Below, piece by piece: positions 6,570 through 13,545 of a stretch of 17,985 bases of DNA (the stretch's first letter is position 1; every line of letters starts with the position of its first letter). Source of the DNA: CAYPEL01 sp964409635 (lineage in GTDB: Bacteria; Pseudomonadota; Gammaproteobacteria; DSM-19610); NCBI GenBank assembly GCA_964409635.1, contig CAYPEL010000043.1, positions 1 through 17,985 on the forward strand. Direction: 5' to 3'. The notes under the pieces are model-generated. The model was not told the DNA's origin, did no database searches, and saw only the letters and a program-made list of their open reading frames with translations. Both the position numbers and the translations under genes were made by a program.

Positions 6570-8078
6570 ATGGATTTTACCGTTAAAACCGGCGACGCCG
6601 AAAAACAGCGTAGCGCTTGCGTAGTGATTGGCATTTTTTCACCTAAACGCCTCTCCCCTGCCGCACAACGTATCGACAAAGCCAGTCGGGGTCAGCTCAG
6701 CGAGTTACTCAAACGGGGCGATATTGATACCAGTTGCGGAGCCACCACCCTGATTCACTCACCCGCAGGACGTATCCAGGCAAAACGGGTGCTTGTCATC
6801 GGCTGCGGTAGCCAGAAAAAATTCAACGCACAAGCTTTTCAAAAAATCGCTGCCAGTGCTGCTGCGGTACTCAATAAAAGCGCCGCTACAGAAGCGGTCA
6901 GTTATCTGACCGAACTGGATGCCACCGATCAAACCTTAACCTGGAAAGCCCGGCAGATTGTGATCGCCAGTGACGCTTGCAGCTACCGATTTGATGAGCT
7001 TAAAAGTGATGTTAAATCACCCAAGCGTCCGCTGCGCAAATTGATGTTGGCAACGGCCAGTGCAGATGAAAGCAGCCGCCTGAAGGAAGGCATGCGCCAG
7101 GGTAAGGCGATTGCAGGCGGCGTAGAACGCGCCAGACGGCTGGGAGATTTACCCGGCAATATTTGCACACCGGCTTATCTTGCAGACCAGGCCGAAGCAA
7201 TTAACAAACAGCTTGGCAATCTCAAAATCGACATCCTTGAAGAAAAGGACATGCAAAAGCTCGGCATGGGATCACTGCTATCGGTTTCACGAGGCAGCCG
7301 TCAACCGGCCAAGCTGATTGTCCTTAAATACACGGGTGGCCGCCAGAAAGAAAAGCCCGTTGTACTGGTGGGCAAAGGCGTTACCTTTGATTCGGGTGGC
7401 ATCTCACTGAAACCAGGCGCGGCGATGGACGAAATGAAATTCGACATGTGTGGCGCGGCCAGCGTGCTGGGGACAGTAGCCGCTTGCGCAGAACTGGAAC
7501 TGCCGATTAATCTGGTCGGCATTGTACCGGCAACCGAGAACCTGCCGGACGGCGAGGCCAGCAAACCCGGTGATGTTGTTACCAGCATGTCCGGACAAAC
7601 CATTGAAGTACTCAATACCGATGCCGAAGGCCGGTTGATTTTATGCGATGCGCTTACCTACGCTGACCGCTTCAACCCGGATGTTGTTATCGATATAGCT
7701 ACGCTTACCGGCGCCTGTATTGTCGCGTTAGGGCATCACGCCACTGGTGTAATGACCAATCATCAACCGCTTGCCGATGCCTTACTGGCAGCAGGAAACG
7801 CTGCCGGTGACCGGGGTTGGCAACTGCCAATGTGGGACGAATACGACGAACAAATAGCGAGTAATTTTGCCGATATGGCAAATATTGGTGGCAGGGGTGC
7901 AGGCACCATCACAGCCGCCTGCTTTCTGGCGCGCTTTACCAAAGATTACCGCTGGGCGCACCTGGATATCGCTGGCGTTGCCTGGAAAAGCGGTTCAGCC
8001 AAGGGTGCGACCGGGCGGCCAGTGCCCTTACTTACCCAGTTCCTGCTCGACCGCAGTGGAATCGATGCCGAAGATTGA
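6570..8078 (+). CDS. pepA: Leucyl aminopeptidase (cytosol aminopeptidase, M17)
   Basis: Hexameric di-metal aminopeptidase releasing N-terminal residues from peptides; in some gammaproteobacteria it also binds DNA (XerCD recombination, carAB control). It has 502 residues, full length. The C-terminal catalytic domain shows VGKGVTFDSGGISLKPG (267-283) with Lys269, Asp274 and Lys281, then Asp292, and NTDAEGRLILCDAL (349-362) with Asp351, Glu353 and Arg355. All expected metal and catalytic residues are present. The N-terminal alpha/beta domain (about 1-165) is divergent, as usual. The start is ATG at 6570 with GGAG six bases upstream, inside a short dyad CCTGG-AG-CCAGG (6557-6568). First gene of a pepA-holC-unknown-valS series; holC starts 16 bases after its stop. 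Confidence 0.97.
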   Translation: MDFTVKTGDAEKQRSACVVIGIFSPKRLSPAAQRIDKASRGQLSELLKRGDIDTSCGATTLIHSPAGRIQAKRVLVIGCGSQKKFNAQAFQKIAASAAAVLNKSAATEAVSYLTELDATDQTLTWKARQIVIASDACSYRFDELKSDVKSPKRPLRKLMLATASADESSRLKEGMRQGKAIAGGVERARRLGDLPGNICTPAYLADQAEAINKQLGNLKIDILEEKDMQKLGMGSLLSVSRGSRQPAKLIVLKYTGGRQKEKPVVLVGKGVTFDSGGISLKPGAAMDEMKFDMCGAASVLGTVAACAELELPINLVGIVPATENLPDGEASKPGDVVTSMSGQTIEVLNTDAEGRLILCDALTYADRFNPDVVIDIATLTGACIVALGHHATGVMTNHQPLADALLAAGNAAGDRGWQLPMWDEYDEQIASNFADMANIGGRGAGTITAACFLARFTKDYRWAHLDIAGVAWKSGSAKGATGRPVPLLTQFLLDRSGIDAED

Positions 8079-8094
8079 GTAAAGTTATCGCATT

Positions 8095-8526
8095 ATGACG
8101 CGGGTTGATTTCTACATCCTGCCAGGCGATCAGGCGCTACAACGCGAGAAGTTTGCCTGCCGCTTGGCTGACAAAGCCTACCGCTTAGGCCATCAGGTCT
8201 ATATTCATACCCGTTCAGCCGAGCAAAGCGCGCATATCGACACATTGCTCTGGACATTCCAGCAAAACAGTTTCGTACCGCATTGCCTGTACCGGGAAGC
8301 CGGTACAGCACCGGCGCCGGTTATGCTCGGTCACGATGCAGAACCGGATGCACAAAATCAGGTGCTGATTAACCTGACAGCTGACGTCCCGCTGTTCTTC
8401 AGCCGCTATGAACGCGTTGCTGAGCTGGTTGACCAGCAAACCGGTTCACGCGAGCAGGGCCGCTCCCGCTATGGCTTTTACCGTGATCGCGGCTATCCTT
8501 TGAACAGCCACAAAATTAACGCTTGA
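8095..8526 (+). CDS. holC: DNA polymerase III subunit chi
   Basis: Chi subunit of the clamp-loader complex of the replicative polymerase; it bridges psi (HolD) and single-stranded DNA-binding protein. It has 143 residues, close to the usual size. Recognisable features are the opening VDFYILPGD, the helix REKFACRLADKAYRLGHQVYIHT (18-40), the segment LLWTFQQNSFVPHCLY (51-66) and VLINLTADVPLFFSRYERVAEL (89-110). The C-terminus RYGFYRDRGYPLNSHKI matches the family ending. The start is ATG at 8095, 16 bases after pepA, with no strong ribosome-binding site. It is followed three bases later by the next gene. pepA-holC-valS linkage is classical in gammaproteobacteria, which supports the call. Confidence 0.93.
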   Translation: MTRVDFYILPGDQALQREKFACRLADKAYRLGHQVYIHTRSAEQSAHIDTLLWTFQQNSFVPHCLYREAGTAPAPVMLGHDAEPDAQNQVLINLTADVPLFFSRYERVAELVDQQTGSREQGRSRYGFYRDRGYPLNSHKINA

Positions 8527-8529
8527 ATC

Positions 8530-8898
8530 ATGTCTGATCCGACCATCAAAACTGACAGCGACGGCATTCCTATTCTGGAAGATATTGTTGACCCTAACGA
8601 ACCGGAATACACTACACTGGCGAAGCCCTCTGAACCTGACCTGCTCGACCAGGCAGTGATTGAACACTTGCTCAAGGATGAGTCTATCGATCAACTGCTC
8701 GACGACATGACCGCCGATTTACAAAACCTGGTCACCTGCAAAATTGAAGAATTTCTCAAACAAAATATCCAGCAGGTTATCCATGAGACGGCACAACGCA
8801 GCGGACCAAAATTAGCTGAGGATATACGAACCCAATTACGCCAGGCCTTACCGTGCCTGTTAACCCAGGCAATACGCCGCGCCCGCGGTGAACTTTAG
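8530..8898 (+). CDS. Conserved hypothetical acidic protein between holC and valS
   Basis: A 122-residue soluble protein of unknown function. The N-terminal third is acidic and probably disordered and contains the short motif GIPILEDIVDPNEPEY (12-27). An IPxLxD-type motif like this occurs at the start of small proteins next to holC/valS in other Pseudomonas-like genomes as I recall, some filed under DUF2486; I could not check this. The remainder (about 38-122) is predicted helical, with amphipathic repeats ending LTQAIRRARGEL. There is no signal peptide or membrane helix. The start is ATG at 8530, three bases after the holC stop, so it is almost certainly co-translated with holC. No catalytic motif is visible. 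The position suggests, but does not show, a link with the clamp loader. Confidence 0.8.
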   Translation: MSDPTIKTDSDGIPILEDIVDPNEPEYTTLAKPSEPDLLDQAVIEHLLKDESIDQLLDDMTADLQNLVTCKIEEFLKQNIQQVIHETAQRSGPKLAEDIRTQLRQALPCLLTQAIRRARGEL

Positions 8899-8939
8899 AA
8901 TCAATTAGACAACGGGTAGCCGCTCTGAGCTGATAAATG

Positions 8940-8968
8940 CTGAACCCGTCAGTATGACTGGGTATAAT
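8940..8968 (+). promoter_or_regulatory. Candidate sigma-70 promoter for valS
   Basis: A perfect -10 hexamer TATAAT lies at 8963-8968. The best -35, CTGAAC at 8940-8945 with a 17-base spacer, matches only three of six. A start near 8975 would leave a leader of about 30 bases before the valS ATG. This would let valS be transcribed apart from pepA-holC. A perfect -10 within the only 107-base gap of the series supports it; the weak -35 counts against. Confidence 0.45.
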
Positions 8969-9005
8969 CCGGCCTTTGTGTTGACTGCCTTGCTGGCCTG
9001 AATCC

Positions 9006-11819
9006 ATGGATAAAACTTACAACCCGCACGCCATCGAACAACGCTGGTATGAAACTTGGGAAACCCAGGGTTACTTCAGGCCACAAGGCGGTGACCCAGC
9101 CTATTGCATCATGATCCCCCCGCCCAATGTCACCGGCAACTTGCACATGGGGCATGCGTTTCAAGACACCTTAATGGATGCCCTGACCCGCTTTCACCGC
9201 ATGCAGGGTGATAACACACTCTGGCAGGCAGGCAGCGACCACGCGGGTATAGCCACCCAAATGGTTGTCGAACGGCAACTCGAAGCTGAGGGCAAGACCC
9301 GCCATGACCTTGGCCGTGATAAATTTATTGAACGCGTATGGGAATGGAAAAAAAGCTCCGGCGGTCATATTACCCGCCAGCTACGCCGCATGGGCACCTC
9401 GCTCGACTGGGAACACGAACGCTTCACCATGGACGAGGGTTTATCCGATGCCGTCAAGGAAGTCTTTGTCCGGCTTTATGAAGAAGGCCTGATTTACCGC
9501 GGTAAACGTCTGGTCAACTGGGATCCCGTATTACACACGGCCATCTCTGACCTGGAAGTATTGTCCAAAGAAGAAAACGGTCACCTCTGGCACATGCGTT
9601 ATCCATTGACTGACGGTAGCGGACATCTGGTCGTCGCCACAACGCGCCCAGAAACCCTGCTCGGCGATTGTGCTGTCGCCATACACCCGGACGATGAGCG
9701 TTACAAACACCTGCTCGGTGAATTTGTCGAACTGCCATTGTGCGGACGTAAAATCCCCATCATCGCCGACGACTATGTCGATCCTGAATTCGGTACCGGC
9801 TGTGTAAAGATTACCCCGGCACACGATTTCAATGACTACGCAGTCTGGCAGCGGCACCGCGATAAAAAAGCGCTCAGTGAACAACCCAATGGCGGCTTGA
9901 TCAACATTTTTTCCACTGATGCTGCCGTTCGTGACAACCAGCCGGATGAAGGCTCACTCATCCCTCCAGCCTATATCGGACTGGACAGGTTCAAGGCACG
10001 CAAACAGATCGTTACCGATCTGGAAACACAAAACCTGCTGGAGAAAATTCAGAACCATAAGCTGGTGGTACCACGCGGCGACCGCTCCGGTTCAATTATC
10101 GAACCTTTCCTGACCGATCAGTGGTATGTCAAGGTTGGCCCACTGGCGGAGCCCGCCATAGAAGCCGTCGAAAATGGCACCATCCGCTTTGTACCAGACA
10201 ACTGGAAAAACACCTACTATGAATGGATGCGCAACATCCAGGACTGGTGCATTTCACGGCAGATCTGGTGGGGACACCGCATTCCTGCCTGGTACGACGA
10301 AGCAGGTAACATCTATGTCGGGCGTTCAGAACAGGACGTGCGTGAACAACATAAGTTAGCCCTGGATTACCCACTATCCCAGGATGAAGACGTTCTGGAT
10401 ACCTGGTTCAGTTCAGCGCTCTGGCCATTCTCTACATTGGGCTGGCCCGAGCAAACAGACCGTTTGAAAACATTTTACCCCACCAGTGTTCTGGTCACCG
10501 GGTTTGACATTATCTTTTTCTGGGTCGCGCGCATGATCATGATGGGTCTGAAATTCATGGACGATGTTCCGTTTCGTGAAATTTATATCCACGGTCTGGT
10601 ACGCGACTCGCACGGTCAAAAGATGTCGAAATCCAAAGGTAATGTACTTGACCCAATCGACCTGATCGACGGTATTGAACTCGAAACTCTGGTCGAAAAA
10701 CGCACCAGAGGCATGATGCAGCCGCACCTGGCTGAAAAAATCGCCAAACAAACCCGCAAGGATTTTCCAGATGGCATTCCTTCATTCGGTACCGATGCGC
10801 TGCGCTTCACCTTTGCGGCAATGGCCTCCACCGGCCGGGACATTAATTTTGATATGGGCCGTATCGAAGGCTATCGGAATTTCTGTAACAAGCTTTGGAA
10901 CGCCGCACGCTATGTATTAATGAATACCGAAGGACACGACTGTGGCGCCACTGGCGGGCAGGTCGAATTATCCAGCGCAGACCGATGGATTGTCAGCCAG
11001 TTACAGGAAAGTACGCAGAAAATCACGGATTCAATGCGCCAGTACCGGCTCGATCACGCTGCACAAACGATTTACAGCTTCTTTTGGGACGAATATTGTG
11101 ACTGGTATCTCGAGCTTTCAAAACCTGTCCTGACCAATCCAGACAGTTCCGAAGCCGCCTTGCGTGGCACCCGGCAAACACTGGCTCAAGTGCTGGAAAC
11201 GCTGTTGCGCCTGGCACACCCTTTGATTCCCTTTATTACCGAAGAAATCTGGCAACGTGTTGCCCCGCTCGCGGGTAGGCAAGATAAAACACTCATGCTG
11301 CAAGCCTGGCCTGAACAGGACGTAAAACAGATTGATGAGCAAGCAACTGACGAGATGGCATGGGTCAAGTCTTTTGTACTGGGTATCCGTAAAATACGCA
11401 GCGGTATGAACATCAAGCCTAGCAAACAATTACAGGTACTGATTCAGAACGGTTCAGAGGCTGACGCCACCCGTCTGCAAAATAACCGGCACTACATAAA
11501 ATCGCTGGCACGCGTTGATTCAATTACCTGGCTGGACAATGAAGCTGCGCCGGAATCAGCTACCGCGCTGGTGGGTGAAATGAAAGTGCTTATACCCATG
11601 GCCGGACTGATCGACAAAGAGGCTGAACTGGCTCGCCTGCAAAAAGAAAAGGTGAAAAAACAAACCGATCTAGAACGCATACAGAAGAAACTCTCCAACA
11701 GCAATTTCACCGGCAGGGCGCCCGGGCAAGTTGTCGAGAAAGAAAAGTCTAAAGCGGCTGACTTACAGATTGCTCTAAATAAGCTGGGCGAACAAATCCA
11801 ACGTATTGAAGGGTTGTAG
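9006..11819 (+). CDS. valS: Valyl-tRNA synthetase
   Basis: Class I aminoacyl-tRNA synthetase that charges tRNA-Val and edits misacylated threonine; cytoplasmic. It has 937 residues, a normal bacterial length. The HIGH-type motif appears in IPPPNVTGNLHMGHAF (His47, His50). The editing (CP1) domain follows, with TTRPETLLGDCAVAIHPDD near 214-232 and GTGCVKITPAHDFNDYAVW near 264-282. The KMSKS motif is exact at residues 539-543, after GFDIIFFWVARMIMMG. The anticodon-binding helical domain and a C-terminal coiled-coil arm rich in Lys and Glu (about 870-937) complete the protein. The start is ATG at 9006 with a poor ribosome-binding site. Tandem stops TAG TGA end it. Last gene of the pepA-holC series. 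Confidence 0.98.
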   Translation: MDKTYNPHAIEQRWYETWETQGYFRPQGGDPAYCIMIPPPNVTGNLHMGHAFQDTLMDALTRFHRMQGDNTLWQAGSDHAGIATQMVVERQLEAEGKTRHDLGRDKFIERVWEWKKSSGGHITRQLRRMGTSLDWEHERFTMDEGLSDAVKEVFVRLYEEGLIYRGKRLVNWDPVLHTAISDLEVLSKEENGHLWHMRYPLTDGSGHLVVATTRPETLLGDCAVAIHPDDERYKHLLGEFVELPLCGRKIPIIADDYVDPEFGTGCVKITPAHDFNDYAVWQRHRDKKALSEQPNGGLINIFSTDAAVRDNQPDEGSLIPPAYIGLDRFKARKQIVTDLETQNLLEKIQNHKLVVPRGDRSGSIIEPFLTDQWYVKVGPLAEPAIEAVENGTIRFVPDNWKNTYYEWMRNIQDWCISRQIWWGHRIPAWYDEAGNIYVGRSEQDVREQHKLALDYPLSQDEDVLDTWFSSALWPFSTLGWPEQTDRLKTFYPTSVLVTGFDIIFFWVARMIMMGLKFMDDVPFREIYIHGLVRDSHGQKMSKSKGNVLDPIDLIDGIELETLVEKRTRGMMQPHLAEKIAKQTRKDFPDGIPSFGTDALRFTFAAMASTGRDINFDMGRIEGYRNFCNKLWNAARYVLMNTEGHDCGATGGQVELSSADRWIVSQLQESTQKITDSMRQYRLDHAAQTIYSFFWDEYCDWYLELSKPVLTNPDSSEAALRGTRQTLAQVLETLLRLAHPLIPFITEEIWQRVAPLAGRQDKTLMLQAWPEQDVKQIDEQATDEMAWVKSFVLGIRKIRSGMNIKPSKQLQVLIQNGSEADATRLQNNRHYIKSLARVDSITWLDNEAAPESATALVGEMKVLIPMAGLIDKEAELARLQKEKVKKQTDLERIQKKLSNSNFTGRAPGQVVEKEKSKAADLQIALNKLGEQIQRIEGL

Positions 11820-11867
11820 TGAATCCTGGGACGATAACAAATCTCACCTAATTCTCTATGGTTATTA

Positions 11868-12095
11868 TCAAGAACCGGCCGTCACGCTGACGGCAAACTT
11901 AACAAGTCCCCACACACCAAGAATAAATAACAGCGTTGCTACAAGCCCGACGACGATATAGGCGGATATACTGCCATTCGCAAAATCTTCTTTATGCTGC
12001 TTACTGCTCTGGACACCAAACATTGAAGCACCAACACTGCGAAAAACGCTGAACAACGACTGCTTGCGCCGGCCCGTATTATTGTCCTGCGTCAT
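11868..12095 (-). CDS. DUF2970 family single-span membrane protein
   Basis: A 75-residue protein with a basic, polar N-terminus, the family motif FSVFRSVGASMFGVQSSKQ (about 15-33) followed by a charged DFANG stretch, and one membrane helix at about residues 46-68. This matches my recollection of DUF2970, a proteobacterial family of unknown function. The frame is open upstream to a GTG at 12116. I prefer the ATG at 12095-12093 because AGAGG (12107-12103) lies seven bases before it and the extra seven residues add nothing conserved. It converges on valS with 48 bases between and no clear terminator, and diverges from the HD-GYP gene across a dyad-rich gap. Confidence 0.85.
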   Translation of the reverse strand: MTQDNNTGRRKQSLFSVFRSVGASMFGVQSSKQHKEDFANGSISAYIVVGLVATLLFILGVWGLVKFAVSVTAGS

Positions 12096-12102
12096 CTTGA
12101 AA

Positions 12103-12107
12103 CCTCT
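12103..12107 (-). promoter_or_regulatory. Ribosome-binding site that decides the DUF2970 start
   Basis: AGAGG on the minus strand with a seven-base spacer to the ATG at 12095. The alternative GTG at 12116 has no comparable site. Confidence 0.6.
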
Positions 12108-12158
12108 GGGTTGCACGGATGGATTATCCGCTATTGATTATTTACCTGGAATGGGTTG

Positions 12159-12188
12159 ATAATACCCGCCTTAAAGGTTATCGGGCAA
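12159..12188 (-). promoter_or_regulatory. Candidate promoter for the DUF2970 gene
   Basis: On the minus strand, TTGCCC (12188-12183, four of six to consensus), an 18-base spacer and TATTAT (12164-12159, five of six). Transcription would begin near 12152 and leave a leader of about 57 bases. It lies within an imperfect inverted repeat (GGGTTG at 12153-12158 against CAACCC at 12186-12191), which could affect its use. Confidence 0.3.
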
Positions 12189-12203
12189 CCCGGCCAGTGA
12201 AAA

Positions 12204-12219
12204 CTAGCCAACTGGCTAG
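12204..12219. promoter_or_regulatory. 16-bp dyad, possible operator
   Basis: CTAGCCA (12204-12210), AC, TGGCTAG (12213-12219): perfect 7-base arms with a 2-base centre, too tight for an RNA hairpin loop and therefore more like a protein-binding site. No regulator is recognised. Confidence 0.4.
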
Positions 12220-12255
12220 CGTTATTGACTGGCTTGCCGATATTTTCCAACAGTG

Positions 12256-12282
12256 CAAATAGCCTTGCAACACAGCTATTTG
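12256..12282 (+). repeat. Inverted repeat or RNA hairpin upstream of the HD-GYP gene
   Basis: CAAATAGC (12256-12263) and GCTATTTG (12275-12282) are perfect 8-base arms around an 11-base loop. It lies about 100 bases before the HD-GYP start and has no following T run, so it is not a standard terminator. It may be a leader hairpin or a two-half-site operator. Confidence 0.4.
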
Positions 12283-12368
12283 TCTGTCAGAAGATAATTA
12301 TTCCTTGGTTTGCGGTTCGCTAGGATGCGCCGCAGTAAAGTTACTTTGCTGTGCACGATATTTGAAAT

Positions 12369-12372
12369 GGAG
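12369..12372 (+). promoter_or_regulatory. Ribosome-binding site that decides the HD-GYP start
   Basis: GGAG with a six-base spacer to the ATG at 12379. The frame stays open up to a TTG at 12310, but the upstream 23 residues are basic, unlike a receiver N-terminus, and have no such site. Confidence 0.65.
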
Positions 12373-12378
12373 AACCGT

Positions 12379-13452
12379 ATGCCGACAGTTTTAATACTGG
12401 GCTGTAATACAACCCGCTCTGAGCAGCTAGCCAGCTTGCTCCTACTGTGCAGCCAAGACCTGAAAATTCAACGCTTTACAAAACCCAACCCTGTACTCTC
12501 TTGGCTAAGCCTGCAAACAGCCGACCTGCTGATAGCTGACAGTCAATCTTCAAATTTTCTCCCGACGAAATTTATCCGCCAAATCAGGCGACTTCCTAAC
12601 GGACAACATTTATCCCTTCTGATGCTTGCCCCCTGGGATAAACCTGAAGATCGAAATAAGCTGCTTGAGGCCGGCGCCACTGACCTGTTGGCAACACCGA
12701 TTGACGACCTCGAATGCAAGGCCAGATGCGGCAATTTACTGGCACATCTTAAGCAACAGCAAAGCATCCAGGAAAGAACCCGATGGCTAGAACAGAAAGT
12801 CGCGAATGCGACCCATGAAATCCGGCAGCGGGAACATGAAACATTACTCAGGCTCGCCAAGGCCGGTGAATACCGCGACCAGGATACCGGTAACCATATC
12901 GTACGAATGGCAATATATTCTCGCCTGATTGCGGAAAAAATGGATTTACCTGAATCCGAATGCACGGCCATTGAACTGGCAGCGCCGATGCATGATATCG
13001 GCAAAATCGGAATTCCTGATGAAATATTACTCAAACCAGGCAGGCTTACCTACCCGGAATTCAACGTCATGAAGACCCATACCGTGATTGGTTATGAAAT
13101 CCTTAAGGAAAGCCCATCGAGGTATTTACAAATGGGCGCTGTCATCGCACTAAACCATCACGAACGATTTGATGGTACAGGTTACCCGAACCGGGTAGCA
13201 CGGCACGATATTCCACTCCCAGCCCGGATTGTAGCGGTTGCTGACACCTACGATGCCTTAACGTCGGATCGACCCTACAAATGCAAATGGTCAATTGAAG
13301 ATTCCGTCAACTATCTGAACGAGCGCAGGGGAAATCATTTTTGTCCTGAAGCCCTTGACGCGTTCAATGCACAATTACACAAGATCAAAGCCGTTCAGTT
13401 GCAATTGGGAGATGAATCTCACACGCCTACGCAAGCCAGCATAAGCGCCTAA
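12379..13452 (+). CDS. Response-regulator-like HD-GYP protein (putative cyclic di-GMP phosphodiesterase)
   Basis: A 357-residue cytoplasmic protein. Residues 1 to about 125 have the layout of a receiver domain, 126-155 form a helical linker (likely coiled coil), and about 156-345 are an HD-GYP domain of the type that hydrolyses cyclic di-GMP. The HD-GYP part looks intact: EYRDQDTGNHIVRM (164-177), His205-Asp206 in PMHDIGKIGIPDEILLKPG, His234, His260-His261, Gly268-Tyr269-Pro270 and VADTYDALTSDRPYK (287-301). The receiver is degenerate. Asp54 sits where the phospho-acceptor belongs, but the acidic pair expected near residues 8-9 is Gly-Cys, the conserved Thr/Ser is Ala84 and the Lys before Pro is Thr106. 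Phosphorylation is therefore doubtful. No sensor kinase is adjacent. A strong terminator follows. Confidence 0.9.
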   Translation: MPTVLILGCNTTRSEQLASLLLLCSQDLKIQRFTKPNPVLSWLSLQTADLLIADSQSSNFLPTKFIRQIRRLPNGQHLSLLMLAPWDKPEDRNKLLEAGATDLLATPIDDLECKARCGNLLAHLKQQQSIQERTRWLEQKVANATHEIRQREHETLLRLAKAGEYRDQDTGNHIVRMAIYSRLIAEKMDLPESECTAIELAAPMHDIGKIGIPDEILLKPGRLTYPEFNVMKTHTVIGYEILKESPSRYLQMGAVIALNHHERFDGTGYPNRVARHDIPLPARIVAVADTYDALTSDRPYKCKWSIEDSVNYLNERRGNHFCPEALDAFNAQLHKIKAVQLQLGDESHTPTQASISA

Positions 13453-13485
13453 CATTCAGGTCAGGCAGCTGCCAAAAACACAGGC

Positions 13486-13520
13486 AAAAAAAAGCCCCGT
13501 GGACTGCCACAGGGCTTTTT
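13486..13520. terminator. Bidirectional rho-independent terminator
   Basis: AAAAAGCCC (13489-13497) pairs with GGGCTTTTT (13512-13520). One C-A mismatch (13498/13511) is followed by GTGG-ACTG-CCAC (13499-13510) with a four-base loop. A run of eight A (13486-13493) on the left and five T on the right let it work on both strands. It lies between the convergent HD-GYP gene (end 13452) and the repeat-protein gene (end 13546). Confidence 0.92.
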
Positions 13521-13545
13521 CAGTTACTGCAATGACTGCTGGTTA

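Larger units (their letters stand above)
12096..12378. other. Dyad-rich intergenic region between the DUF2970 and HD-GYP genes
   Basis: This 283-base gap holds no credible small gene but contains several dyads, two listed separately. Their clustering suggests an operator array or a folded leader for the HD-GYP gene. Near 12153-12191, GGGTTG/CAACCC enclose a second pair GATAA/TTATC. No riboswitch class or phage attachment site is recognised. No good plus-strand promoter pair was found; TTGACT at 12225-12230 lacks a partner -10. Confidence 0.5.

Noticed and set aside
7301..7615. A 104-codon minus-strand frame inside pepA
   Set aside because: It mirrors the conserved catalytic region of pepA, and its composition (Ser, Pro, Thr) is that of an antisense shadow.
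8912..8949. ACGGGT/ACCCGT inverted repeat upstream of valS
   Set aside because: Six-base arms separated by 26 bases are expected by chance at this length, and nothing else supports an operator or leader structure.
9531..9884. A 117-codon minus-strand frame inside valS
   Set aside because: Antisense to the conserved editing domain of valS, with no recognisable motif or start signal.
12256..12282. The CAAATAGC hairpin as an intrinsic terminator
   Set aside because: The stem is AT-rich, the loop is 11 bases and no T run follows.
12310..12378. Longer HD-GYP protein from a TTG at 12310
   Set aside because: The added residues are basic and not receiver-like, whereas GGAG six bases before the ATG at 12379 marks the start.
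12543..13034. A 163-codon open frame antisense to the HD-GYP gene
   Set aside because: It lies wholly inside a gene with clear HD-GYP motifs, is Ser/Arg/Cys-rich with no domain pattern, and has no ribosome-binding site: a shadow frame.
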